A stretch of 64,000 nt of DNA from Bacillus sp. Marseille-Q3570 (lineage in GTDB: Bacteria > Bacillota > Bacilli > Bacillales > Fictibacillaceae), in NCBI RefSeq assembly GCF_946151055.1, contig NZ_CAMGYZ010000013.1, positions 55,155 through 119,154 of the forward strand, read 5' to 3'. The notes below the pieces were generated by a model. The model saw only the letters and a program-made list of their open reading frames with translations. It was not told the DNA's origin and did not search any database. A program made the position numbers and the translations under genes. Below are positions 19,208 through 28,042 of this stretch, piece after piece (positions within the stretch are counted from its first letter, which is position 1; every line of letters starts with the position of its first letter).

Positions 19208-19247
19208 TTTTAATAAAAGTTTTTGAGCAAGATAAGGGGGAGGGTAT

Positions 19248-20288
19248 ATGAGAAGTATTGGATTGATCATCATAATCGCAATCATATTTTATGGATTCAG
19301 CATATTCTACGATGATTTAACCGAACTCCCGGATTATTCAGAACCCCCTACTGAACAAACTGAATCGGATTCTTCTGATCAGTCAAGAAGCAAACTCGAT
19401 TTACCTGAAGAAGGCATCAGCAAATTTTTCCAAATGAATCAGGAAGAATTGATTACCAAAATTGGTGAACCTGATCGGATAGATCCTACTTCTTACGGGT
19501 ACCAATGGTGGATTTATGATCAGGATCCAGACCAATATATCCAGTTTGGATTGGATAAAGGCAGAGTAGTCACCATGTTTGTCATTGGGAAGAATGTAGA
19601 TGTCTCTCCCTTGAAAATCGGCCAGAAACGATCTGAGGTTGAAGAACATCTTAAGATCGATAATAAAGCAAAGCTCAAGGTTGATGGAAATGAATATCAA
19701 TTTGAATTGACACAAGAAGAGATGCAAACCAGACCACTTGTAAAAATCAATGGAATATGGGCGCAGCTTTATATGGATAAATTCGAAAACACCCTGGTCG
19801 GCATTCGCTATGTGACTCCAGAGGTACTGGTCATGCAACGTCCCTATTCCCTTGAATATCGGGGTGAGTTGACCGACCAGCCAGAATTGAAACAAAAGGA
19901 TTGGGAAGAAGTTCAAAATGCTGAAGAGCTTCAAATATTCACATTGACGAATGTCATCCGTGAGCAATACAATGTCCCGGCACTCCAATGGCATGAAGAA
20001 ACATCACAGGTTGCTTTTGGACATAGCAAGGAAATGAATGAAGAAAATTACTTTTCTCACGAATCACCGAACACAGGGAATTTATCAAATCGCTTGGACA
20101 GAAAAGATATCAAATACATCCAAGCTGGGGAAAATATTGCCGCCAATTATATAGATGGCATCGAAGCAGTAGTTGGGTGGTTGAATAGCGAAGGGCACCG
20201 GAAAGCGATGTTGAATAAGGATTTCACACACCTGGGTGTAGGTGTATATCAGAGATATTATACGCAGAACTTCATCGTACCCTGGTGA
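19248..20288 (+). CDS. ylbC: CAP/SCP-domain protein YlbC
   Basis: 346 residues: an N-terminal hydrophobic segment (about 1-18, signal or anchor), a CAP-associated N domain (about 55-195), and a C-terminal CAP (cysteine-rich secretory/PR-1) domain from about 215 with HSKEMNEENYFSH, AGENIAANY and GWLNSEGHRKAML. It is probably outside the cytoplasmic membrane. Its biochemical role is unknown. The start at 19248 has GGGGGAGGG just upstream. It follows ylbB across a repeat-filled gap. Confidence 0.93.
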   Translation: MRSIGLIIIIAIIFYGFSIFYDDLTELPDYSEPPTEQTESDSSDQSRSKLDLPEEGISKFFQMNQEELITKIGEPDRIDPTSYGYQWWIYDQDPDQYIQFGLDKGRVVTMFVIGKNVDVSPLKIGQKRSEVEEHLKIDNKAKLKVDGNEYQFELTQEEMQTRPLVKINGIWAQLYMDKFENTLVGIRYVTPEVLVMQRPYSLEYRGELTDQPELKQKDWEEVQNAEELQIFTLTNVIREQYNVPALQWHEETSQVAFGHSKEMNEENYFSHESPNTGNLSNRLDRKDIKYIQAGENIAANYIDGIEAVVGWLNSEGHRKAMLNKDFTHLGVGVYQRYYTQNFIVPW

Positions 20289-20312
20289 CAATGATATATA
20301 CGCATAGAAGTA

Positions 20313-20344
20313 GGGAGACTTTTGGAAAGAGTCTCCCATTTCTA
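20313..20344 (+). terminator. Terminator of ylbC, probably shared with the convergent thioesterase gene
   Basis: GGGAGACT / AGTCTCCC stem with a loop TTTGGAAAG and a moderately T-rich flank, 25 bases after the ylbC stop. Confidence 0.65.
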
Positions 20345-20403
20345 ATGGTCTTTTCATCTTGTAAGCGAACTTAACTTCTTAGCCATGATACATAACCCTT
20401 CAC

Positions 20404-20898
20404 CTAGGCTTTTCTTGGAACTAGATAGAAACTTCCTGTTGATACTGCAACTAGGGTACCGTTTTCGTTGTGAATTTTTGCTTCTGTAACGGAAGTTTTG
20501 GTCCCTAGGTGGAGGATTTCTGCTCTGCATACTAGGAATTCTCCAACTCCAGGTGCAGTGTAGTTCATTTTTATTTCGGATGTGACGGCCACTTTATCAT
20601 CTGGTATCTTCCGGTTGACAAAAGTACCCATTGCTGTATCAGCAAGTGTAGCTGTTAAGCCCCCATGTACGATATCCACAGAATTCGCTAAAAACGGGGT
20701 GATTGGGATCGATATGACAAGCTGATCGCCATTTTCTTCGATTTCAGTCTCCATGAACGCTGTTATATATGTATTGTACTTTCCATTCCTCTTTCCATCT
20801 ATACCATCGAACACTTTCTGTAATACTTTCATATCATCAATCGATCCGTTTTCGATTATACATTTTGCTTTCTCAAGCAGTTGATCCATTGTTTCCAT
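20404..20898 (-). CDS. PaaI-type hotdog thioesterase
   Basis: 164 residues with the hotdog-fold signature NSVDIVHGGLTATLADTAMG (the HGG motif with a catalytic Asp after it) and the C-terminal half VCRAEILHLGTKTSVTEAKIHNENGTLVA. Family members hydrolyse acyl-CoA thioesters, and the substrate is not predictable. The start follows GAGGAC in good position. It is inserted between ylbC and ylbD compared with B. subtilis. Confidence 0.87.
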   Translation of the reverse strand: METMDQLLEKAKCIIENGSIDDMKVLQKVFDGIDGKRNGKYNTYITAFMETEIEENGDQLVISIPITPFLANSVDIVHGGLTATLADTAMGTFVNRKIPDDKVAVTSEIKMNYTAPGVGEFLVCRAEILHLGTKTSVTEAKIHNENGTLVAVSTGSFYLVPRKA

Positions 20899-21040
20899 TT
20901 GATGTCCTCATTTCATATTTACTTATTCAAGTGTACCAATGAAAAAATAACACTTGCAACAATAAAATAGGCGAACATAATCAACTCTTGCGTTGTACTA
21001 TATACTGTAGGCTTGAGTTGAACGTATGGGAGGCATTATA

Positions 21041-21460
21041 GTGAGTAAGCAAGCGAAAAATAATGAAAAGGTCGAACAATTCAAGATGTTTGTACGCTCA
21101 CACCCTGGATTAATCGATCACGTAAAGAACGGAAACCAGACCTGGCAAGATGTGTTTACAGAGTGGAATCTACTCGGAGAAGATCATGAACAATGGGGTA
21201 ACTATATAGAGCGGAAGATTGGAGTTTCATCAACGGCAACAGGGAAGACGAAGAAAAAAGGGAAAAACGTCAATGATATCTCTGTCGGGGAAATCCTTAC
21301 GATGTTCAAGAACATGGATATGGATGAAGTGCGACAATATGCTTCACAACTAAGTTCCGCAATGGCTGGTATCCAGGATATGTTACAGCAATTTCAATCT
21401 AAAGGTCCAAGAAGACCACCATATCAAAACAATCCGTTTAATCAATTTTTCAAAGATTAA
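21041..21460 (+). CDS. ylbD: YlbD family protein (spore coat-associated)
   Basis: About 139 residues, acidic and basic, with no membrane segment. KVEQFKMFVRSHPGLIDHVK and TWQDVFTEWNLLGEDHEQW are family features and the tail is Pro- and Arg-rich. B. subtilis YlbD has been listed as a coat protein; that is the only functional hint. GTG 21041 is chosen because GGGAGG lies 7 bases upstream; an in-frame ATG at 21026 overlaps this site. It is followed after 17 bases by ylbE. Confidence 0.88.
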   Translation: MSKQAKNNEKVEQFKMFVRSHPGLIDHVKNGNQTWQDVFTEWNLLGEDHEQWGNYIERKIGVSSTATGKTKKKGKNVNDISVGEILTMFKNMDMDEVRQYASQLSSAMAGIQDMLQQFQSKGPRRPPYQNNPFNQFFKD

Positions 21461-21477
21461 TAAAGGGAGTATGCAGG

Positions 21478-21705
21478 ATGCGTAAAGAAATCATTGATTA
21501 CTTAGATCAACGACCAGACCTGAAATTCATTGTCCGTGAACATCCTGATTGGTATCGTAAGTTATCACGTAACCCGGCTGCAATACAGGAGCTGGAAAAT
21601 GAAGCGAAGTTCTTTTATGGTCAGACTTTCGGACAGAAAATCGACCGTTTACATGGACAGATCGAAACACTTTCTAGACTCTTTCAATTGTTTGTAAAAC
21701 AATAA
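21478..21705 (+). CDS. ylbE: YlbE-like protein
   Basis: 75 residues matching the YlbE-like family (REHPDWYRKLSRNP; KFFYGQTFGQKIDR). No function is known. ATG 21478 has AGGGAG upstream. It forms a two-gene unit with ylbD and ends just before a structured element with a T-rich tail (21708-21792). Confidence 0.9.
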   Translation: MRKEIIDYLDQRPDLKFIVREHPDWYRKLSRNPAAIQELENEAKFFYGQTFGQKIDRLHGQIETLSRLFQLFVKQ

Positions 21706-21707
21706 TG

Positions 21708-21792
21708 AAGGTTGACTCGCAACAGAGTGTGTATAATCTCTAAACTCCGGTGTATGGGAGGTTAGCACAACTTATGAGTCAACCTTTTATTT
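21708..21792 (+). terminator. Long hairpin or three-way-junction element after ylbE
   Basis: An 11-bp perfect outer stem AAGGTTGACTC (21708-21718) / GAGTCAACCTT (21776-21786) is followed by TTTATTT. The 57-base interior can form AGAG/CTCT and AACTCC/GGAGGTT sub-stems. It probably terminates ylbDE, but it is much larger than an ordinary terminator. Confidence 0.55.
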
Positions 21793-21850
21793 GGGGTCAG
21801 GGACCGTTTTAGGTTTAAGGGATATTTTACAAGATACCTGCAAAACCTAT

Positions 21851-21870
21851 CGGATGAGGAGGTGCATCCG
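21851..21870 (+). promoter_or_regulatory. Ribosome site held in a hairpin loop
   Basis: CGGATG (21851-21856) pairs with CATCCG (21865-21870), and the loop between them is AGGAGGTG, the ribosome site for the ATG at 21873. It may tune translation of the lipoprotein gene. Confidence 0.5.
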
Positions 21871-21872
21871 GT

Positions 21873-22301
21873 ATGGTAATTTTACGTGTGGTTGCTTGTA
21901 TAATATTCTTCAGTATCATATCAGGTTGTCAAATTGACGGTCCGGGAAAGATACAGAAGCTAAGGGTTGAAAAAGACCCGTCAGCCTTTCAGGTTGTTGA
22001 AGTGACAAGCCCAGTCAGCACATTATCGTTGACAGTAAGGCATATGGTTTCGGATGATGATGTGTTTGTGGAATGTTATGTGCCAGGATTTCAATTTACC
22101 GACAAAAGCACTTCACATACAAACAAAGAAGGGCACCTGAAGATCTCTGTCGATCATCAAAAGCCCTATTCTGTATATAAAGCAGCTTTCATCATAAAAA
22201 ATTTGAAAAAAGGGACACATGACATTACGGTTTCCCTTGTTGATAGTCAAGGTAAGACGATTGAGGAGCTGAATGAGCAATTTACAGTCACCATCCCATG
22301 A
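21873..22301 (+). CDS. Small secreted lipoprotein, function unknown
   Basis: 142 residues. An N-terminal hydrophobic stretch ends in the lipobox ISGC (Cys at residue 19), so it is probably lipidated and outside the membrane. The rest looks like one beta-sandwich domain (FVECYVPGFQFTDKSTSH, KGTHDITVSLVDSQGKT), similar in feel to Ig-like folds. I do not recognise a family. The start has AGGAGG at 21857-21862. It ends 4 bases from the convergent ATP-grasp gene. Confidence 0.75.
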   Translation: MVILRVVACIIFFSIISGCQIDGPGKIQKLRVEKDPSAFQVVEVTSPVSTLSLTVRHMVSDDDVFVECYVPGFQFTDKSTSHTNKEGHLKISVDHQKPYSVYKAAFIIKNLKKGTHDITVSLVDSQGKTIEELNEQFTVTIP

Positions 22302-22304
22302 AGA

Positions 22305-23117
22305 TCAAGAAGGAACTTTCACGGTTGTTCCAATCGGGTTTGGTGGAAGCAACGGCCTGAATTGCTTTAAAAGATATTGAAAAATCTTTTCTTCAAGATT
22401 GATTTTCTTTGCTCGGAGCGCCTCATTTCCAAATAACGTGTTGAACTCCAAAAAGTAGAACCTTCCATCTACTACCGCAAGATCAAATCCTGCATGGTTG
22501 ATGTTCAATTCTCTCGCTACCTCGATCGTAAGCTTGAGCGCACCCTCGGGAATATCTTGAAACGAAATGCTTCCACCTTTTGCTACATTATTATGAAATT
22601 GATTTACACCTGACCGCCAATATGCTGCGATTACTTCTTCCCCGACAACACACACTCTTAAATCCCGATCCATTTCCAAGAATTCCTGGACGTAGAGTGT
22701 GGAGTTATTTTCTGCGTATTCCATGAATTCCTCTACTGTATGAATTAAAAAAACACCACGTCCCATCGAATTACGAGGCTCTTTCGCCACGAATGGAAAA
22801 GGAAATGTTTCCAGGATATAATCGATGTTCCTTTTAGAATTTCCGAGAATTTCAGTATAAGGAACGTGTTCAGGGCAGATTGTCCAAAGTGCCCTCGTCA
22901 TTTCTATTTTATCGTGACCTAAATGGATCGATTCTACACTTGGGAATATGGGTTTCTTCAGTCCATACACAAGTGAATTGACCTGCCAATGCTCTGGAAA
23001 TAAAATTACGTCCGCATTCTTGATCGCAGCTTGTTCCCGGAACATAAGCTCAGGTTTGATATACTGAATCCCAGGAATGCCAATCGTTCGGAATGGGTTG
23101 AATGTTACAATTTTCAT
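22305..23117 (-). CDS. RimK-like ATP-grasp protein
   Basis: 270 residues with an ATP-grasp fold: FPFVAKEPRNSMGRGVFLI (nucleotide-binding loop), YVQEFLEMDRDLRVCVVG, NVAKGGSISF, and the metal site DLAVVDGRFYFLEFN. It is related to RimK and glutathione synthetase-like ligases that form amide bonds on carboxylates. The substrate is unknown. It is convergent with the lipoprotein gene and divergent from ylbF, and it is not in the B. subtilis ylbE-ylbF interval. Confidence 0.85.
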   Translation of the reverse strand: MKIVTFNPFRTIGIPGIQYIKPELMFREQAAIKNADVILFPEHWQVNSLVYGLKKPIFPSVESIHLGHDKIEMTRALWTICPEHVPYTEILGNSKRNIDYILETFPFPFVAKEPRNSMGRGVFLIHTVEEFMEYAENNSTLYVQEFLEMDRDLRVCVVGEEVIAAYWRSGVNQFHNNVAKGGSISFQDIPEGALKLTIEVARELNINHAGFDLAVVDGRFYFLEFNTLFGNEALRAKKINLEEKIFQYLLKQFRPLLPPNPIGTTVKVPS

Positions 23118-23314
23118 TTTGCTATCCCCTAAAATATACTAAACGAGAAAATTATATAGCTGGAATGAATAACTGTCAATATAAATTTTTTAGTGTAATA
23201 ATGTATGATGAAATGTTTGAGATGGAATATCTTAGAATGAAAGATTGGAAAAAAGGGGGCGATTTGTGGCATACTATACATAACCCAGAAATTGCAGGGT
23301 GGAGGTGTTTTAAT

Positions 23315-23755
23315 ATGTTAGCAACAGTGGAGAGCATTGAAATATTGGACGGTGCTGATGAGCTGGCATCAGTCATCGTCAATTCAGATATAGGACAAGA
23401 ATATAAAGAAGCTAAAAAGAAGCTTCAAAAAGATAGAGAGGCTCAGAAATTGATTCATGAGTTCTCCAAAATGAAGGAAAGGTACGAAGAGGTTCAACGC
23501 TTCGGTAAGTATCATCCTGATTATAAGACTGTGTCCACGGACATCCGAGTCTTGAAACGTGAGATCGATCTCAACGAGACTGTGGCTTCGTTTAAAAAAG
23601 CTGAAAAAGAACTTGAAACGCTTTTGAATGAAATCTGCGGTATATTGGCAGGTCAAGTTTCTAAAAATATCAAGGTACCAACGGGCAACCCTTTCTTCGA
23701 TAACATGTCGTGTGGTGGAGGATGCGGATCTGGAGGAGCTTGTGGCTGCGGTTAA
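23315..23755 (+). CDS. ricF: RicF (YlbF), RNase Y-associated regulatory protein
   Basis: 146 residues, mostly helical, starting MLATVESIEIL after GGAGG at 23301. It ends in a Cys-rich tail (SCGGGCGSGGACGCG). YlbF/RicF forms a complex with RicA (YmcA) and RicT (YaaT) that carries Fe-S clusters and directs RNase Y mRNA processing, influencing competence, sporulation and biofilms in B. subtilis. The open frame runs 71 codons further upstream, but that part has no family similarity. Confidence 0.92.
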   Translation: MLATVESIEILDGADELASVIVNSDIGQEYKEAKKKLQKDREAQKLIHEFSKMKERYEEVQRFGKYHPDYKTVSTDIRVLKREIDLNETVASFKKAEKELETLLNEICGILAGQVSKNIKVPTGNPFFDNMSCGGGCGSGGACGCG

Positions 23756-23771
23756 AAGTATAGGTTTAGGA

Positions 23772-23804
23772 GAGGGTGACCGTTCTAAGGTTATCCTCTT
23801 TTTC
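23772..23804 (+). terminator. Terminator of ricF
   Basis: GAGGGTGACC / GGTTATCCTC stem with wobble pairs and five T, about 17 bases after the stop. Confidence 0.8.
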
Positions 23805-23825
23805 TTATGCTTTTTATTGATTTTG

Positions 23826-23979
23826 CAAGGTTACTCCCTTTCCACGGGCAAGCGCAAAGGCGGAAGCCGATTAGTCAAGTAGGTTGGTTACTGGAGAACT
23901 GACGAGGGAGCTCAAACCAAACAAAAACTTGGTGCTGAGTGAGCTTACTCATAAGGATGTCAATTACTGTGTCGACCGC
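23826..23979. repeat. Dispersed repeat 'GGAGAACTGACGAGG' family, copy 1
   Basis: Shares a long series of blocks with 40088-40230: CTCCCT.TCCACGG, CGGAAGC, GGAGAACTGACGAGG, AGCTC.AACCAAACAA, ACTTGGT.CTGA, GATGTCAAT. It is a non-coding intergenic repeat. Confidence 0.65.
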
Positions 23980-24082
23980 GTATGAAAGCTTCATACGACC
24001 ATTCGAAGAGCAAATCAGGTTTGTATGTCCGTATGAACGCTTCATACGAACATTCGAGGAGCAAAACTGGGTTTGTTTGTCC
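23980..24082 (+). repeat. Two tandem units of 51-52 bp
   Basis: Units 23980-24030 and 24031-24082 share GTATGAA.GCTTCATACGA, CATTCGA.GAGCAAA and TTTGT.TGTCC. Each begins with a small palindrome GTATGAA-TTCATAC. There are only two units and no constant spacer, so it is not a CRISPR. Confidence 0.75.
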
Positions 24083-24096
24083 TAACGCACGCTCCA

Positions 24097-24414
24097 TCAA
24101 CGAAAGCGAATACAGTCATGACAAAGGTTCCCGCAACAGAACATCTTTTGTTGCGGGACATAAAAACGGCATCTATAAACGATCATCTGATTTTCGGAGC
24201 GCACATATATGGATTCGAAGTGCAGCCGTTTTCCCTTCATTGATGCTACAGCAGCCCTTTCGATGATCTTCTCCACTTCTTTCCTATTCATAATAGAATC
24301 TGACGTTAAATAAAGGAACGGTATACCTGCCCTTTTCGTAATTGACACTTCTGTAAACTTTGAAGTGTTTAACAGGTTTTTCATAAACATATCCCAAACC
24401 GTATCAAGATCCAT
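24097..24414 (-). CDS. Small conserved-looking protein with C-terminal CCxxxCxxC motif
   Basis: 105 residues. The N-terminal part is mixed helix and strand (TVWDMFMKNLLNTSKFTEVS), then RAGIPFLYLT and IIERAAVASMKGKRLHFES, and the end is YRCRFYVPQQKMFCCGNLCHDC, a likely metal or Fe-S ligand set. The ribosome site GAGGTGG is well placed. I recall similar short proteins in other bacilli but no function. The base composition is like its neighbours. It is convergent with ricF and divergent from ylbG. Confidence 0.75.
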   Translation of the reverse strand: MDLDTVWDMFMKNLLNTSKFTEVSITKRAGIPFLYLTSDSIMNRKEVEKIIERAAVASMKGKRLHFESIYVRSENQMIVYRCRFYVPQQKMFCCGNLCHDCIRFR

Positions 24415-24506
24415 GGACTACCACCTCAGGTAAGTCATATAAGTAATTGCTAACGGTTTATCTTCATGCTAGACTGAATTAAAACTGGTTAAAAGGAGTC
24501 ACGCTC

Positions 24507-24782
24507 ATGCTGACGAATCGAACTGGATTGGCCATCTGGCTTCATTCATTAAAATACATAAAACAACTTCGTAAATTCGGCAACATCCATTATGTTTCGA
24601 AACGGATGAAATATGCAGTATTGTATTGCGATACTGCCCAGAAAGATCGTGTCATCGAGAAAATTGAAAAACTTCATTTTGTAAAGAAAGTAGAACCTTC
24701 TCATAAAGCTTATATCAAGACGGAGTATCAAAATGCACGTCCGGATAAGGCAAAAGAATATGATTATAAAATAGGGCTTTAA
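24507..24782 (+). CDS. ylbG: YlbG family protein (DUF2129)
   Basis: 91 residues with the family pattern RTGLAIWLHSLKYIKQLRKF, YVSKRMKYAVLYCD and VKKVEPSHK. It is cytosolic and has no known activity. ATG 24507 follows AAAAGGAG. In B. subtilis it lies directly after ylbF; here the CCxxxCxxC gene and repeats intervene. Confidence 0.92.
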   Translation: MLTNRTGLAIWLHSLKYIKQLRKFGNIHYVSKRMKYAVLYCDTAQKDRVIEKIEKLHFVKKVEPSHKAYIKTEYQNARPDKAKEYDYKIGL

Positions 24783-24798
24783 TCCCGGTTATGCATTT

Positions 24799-25176
24799 TC
24801 ACTGCCAGGCAGGAATGACATGCTGCATCCTGAGGATTCCTGTGAGATACTGATAATAAAGGTCTTTATCACTAAATTCATTTGACGGTCTTACCTCCAG
24901 GATTGTCAGTGCCTTATTATGGGTTGTAGCTCGATCTTGGAACAAGTCCCAACGTTTTGAATGCTGTGGGACGCCTTCACGGCAAATATAGATAGGTTGG
25001 AAGTTTGATTCACCTGCAGCTTGTAAGACGATTGCCAGGGAACAAACTTCCTTTTCATTTATCTTCGTTTTTAAAGCAATGAACTTTGTAAGCCGATGTG
25101 TATTTGTTTCAGCAATTTCAATGAGTTCATATAAATCAGAATAACCTTGACCAAGTTCTATAAAACGTTGAATCAT
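24799..25176 (-). CDS. DUF7147-type conserved protein
   Basis: 125 residues: MIQRFIELGQGYSDLYELIE at the start, SLAIVLQAAG, FQPIYICREGVP, and YYQYLTGILRMQHVIPAW at the end. I recall this as a Bacillus family (DUF7147) sometimes mis-named methylthioribose kinase. No catalytic motif of a kinase is present, so that name should not be used. AAGGAGG is 8 bases before the ATG. It is convergent with ylbG. Confidence 0.8.
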   Translation of the reverse strand: MIQRFIELGQGYSDLYELIEIAETNTHRLTKFIALKTKINEKEVCSLAIVLQAAGESNFQPIYICREGVPQHSKRWDLFQDRATTHNKALTILEVRPSNEFSDKDLYYQYLTGILRMQHVIPAWQ

Positions 25177-25216
25177 AATTTTGACCTCCTTCTTTTTAAG
25201 GTGATTTTTTAATATT

Positions 25217-25249
25217 GACTTAAAAGCAACATTCTTTTAGAAAAGAGCC
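25217..25249 (+). repeat. Remnant end of the MITE-like family (copy G)
   Basis: GACTTAAAAGCAAC...TCTTTTAGAAAAGAGCC, matching the right end of copy A with small gaps. Only this end remains. Confidence 0.65.
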
Positions 25250-25326
25250 ATTTTTAAAGAGCTTATTCCATTGATAACTTTAGCATGAATGAAGGAGAAG
25301 TGCTATTGTAGACCAGATTTACAATC

Positions 25327-25515
25327 AAAAAAAAGCCCGCAGGTAAATACCTGCGGGCTGTTCTATACCCTTACATGCCTAGAAACATTACGGAAATGTT
25401 CATTTGCCGTAGGGACAGAACAATGGGAGAGGAGAAACCGGAGTATAGCTTATGGGGAAATTAAGCTTACTCCGTGGTTCAACTTACAACACCTGATTGA
25501 GGTGTTGTAATCCTA
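25327..25515 (-). ncRNA. Candidate structured RNA upstream of rsmD (ylbH region)
   Basis: Read on the minus strand: a perfect 11-bp hairpin (25484-25510, loop of five), a 13-bp stem with one bulge (25439-25474), a smaller hairpin (25390-25410), then a perfect 11-bp terminator stem AGCCCGCAGGT/ACCTGCGGGCT (25334-25359) with an eight-T tail. A TACAAT lies just before the first hairpin. Rfam has a 'ylbH leader' motif at this genomic location in bacilli. Whether this is the same RNA, and whether it is an antisense-strand transcript or a plus-strand leader, needs a covariance-model search. Confidence 0.55.
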
Positions 25516-25616
25516 TTATTGTACAGTTGTAAAGCTTCTATACGCTCTATTTAAGAATTAGCTCCTTTTGTGGTAGGATAGTGAAGGTAAATAATTCTAC
25601 GGTGAGGTTATACGTA

Positions 25617-26673
<1,057 letters not shown>

Positions 26674-26687
26674 TCCGTTCTACCTTT

Positions 26688-27911
26688 TTACATAATCTTG
26701 TAGTGTTTGATGGATTTTAAATGTATCAAAATAAAAATGATCAAGCTGGTGAAGGTGATCATCGCTCCAACAGTCAATAGGGATTGCCATGCATCATAAA
26801 TCCATGAAATTGATGGATGAGTTGCAAAGGTCTCTACCACTCTTCCTTGTGATGACTGCTTTACATATAGTGGCTCCCATAGAATGATGGTCAAAATAGC
26901 AGCGATGAACCCATGCATGATCCTTGCGATGAGGAACGGTTTGAATCGTATATCTGTCTCCGCTAAGATACTTGCTACCTGAGCCTGAACGGAAAAACCA
27001 TTGAAGGCAAGGACGAAACTGACCAGCACTGCTTGTTCCAAAAGCACAGAACCACTGGTTTCGCTGATTAATTTACTACCGAGTGTAATTTCGAACATCC
27101 CCGAAAGTAATGGTGGAATAAGAGCTTGAGCAAAGCCAATCAAACCCATAAATGTGGACAAGATAGAAGCCATAAACATAGTAATATGGAACTCTGTCAA
27201 CATCCTATTCAATACAGAAAAAAGTAAGATGAATCCACCTATCATCAATAGGGTCTGTATAGAGTGTCTGACAGCATCCCCCAGTTGTTGTCCGAATGGA
27301 CGCGGATCGCTTCTCCTGACTTGATGCATCCTATCAAGTGCAAGGCTCAATCTTTTGTCAGGTCTAGATGAATAGGATCGTCTTGGGCGGAAGTCATCCG
27401 GACCGTAAAAGCGCATGATGAAGCCTACGAAGATATTACCAATATAATGGGCCGCAGCAAGAAGCACACCTAACGCTGCATTATTGAAAAAACCGACTGC
27501 TACAGCACCAAGGATGAATAACGGATTGGAACAATTGGTGAATGAAACGAGACGTTCTGCTTCGATTCGAGAGATTTCCTTCTCCTGTCTAAGTCTTGCA
27601 GTCAGTTTCGCACCTGCAGGAAATCCAGATGAGATTCCCATCGCCCACACGAATCCCCCTGAACCAGGGACCTTGAAAAGCGGGCGCATGATCGGTTCCA
27701 TCAATACACCTACAAAACGTACGACACCGAAGCAGATTAACAGTTCACTTAAGATGAAAAAAGGGAGTAATGAAGGGAAAACGATTTCCCACCACATTTT
27801 CAATCCGGTCAATGATGATTCAAATGCTGCTTTTGGGTATACCATTAAAGATAAAGCAAATAGTGAAGCGACTATTGCAAAAAGTGAATTTTTCATCCGG
27901 GAATGGTACAA
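26688..27911 (-). CDS. ylbJ: Sporulation integral membrane protein YlbJ
   Basis: 407 residues with about ten membrane segments of the nucleoside-recognition (Gate) type (SSGFPAGAKLTARLR; FTNCSNPLFILGAVAVG). In B. subtilis ylbJ is sigma-E dependent and needed for heat-resistant spores. Start TTG at 27911 is supported by AAGGAGG 7 bases upstream; the first ATG, five codons later, has no properly spaced site. It is convergent with coaD and divergent from ylbK. Confidence 0.92.
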   Translation of the reverse strand: MYHSRMKNSLFAIVASLFALSLMVYPKAAFESSLTGLKMWWEIVFPSLLPFFILSELLICFGVVRFVGVLMEPIMRPLFKVPGSGGFVWAMGISSGFPAGAKLTARLRQEKEISRIEAERLVSFTNCSNPLFILGAVAVGFFNNAALGVLLAAAHYIGNIFVGFIMRFYGPDDFRPRRSYSSRPDKRLSLALDRMHQVRRSDPRPFGQQLGDAVRHSIQTLLMIGGFILLFSVLNRMLTEFHITMFMASILSTFMGLIGFAQALIPPLLSGMFEITLGSKLISETSGSVLLEQAVLVSFVLAFNGFSVQAQVASILAETDIRFKPFLIARIMHGFIAAILTIILWEPLYVKQSSQGRVVETFATHPSISWIYDAWQSLLTVGAMITFTSLIIFILIHLKSIKHYKIM

Positions 27912-28042
27912 TCCAAAGCCTCCTTATGAATACGCTGAAATAAGGATGGACGTTTGATAAGTTGTCCTCATTCATTTATACGTGAATATACTGAGTTTAG
28001 ACCTTGTTGGAATGTTCTTAGATGAAAAGAGGAGGTCATCCT

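Noticed and set aside
21712..21737. Sigma-A promoter TTGACT...TATAAT after ylbE
   Set aside because: The spacing is about 14 bp, too short for a normal promoter, and TTGACT is part of the long stem.
23980..24082. Possible CRISPR array
   Set aside because: There are only two units of 51-52 bp with no constant spacer length and no cas genes in the window.
24799..25176. Methylthioribose kinase name for the DUF7147-type gene
   Set aside because: The protein is 125 residues with no kinase motifs, so the name would be an inherited misannotation.
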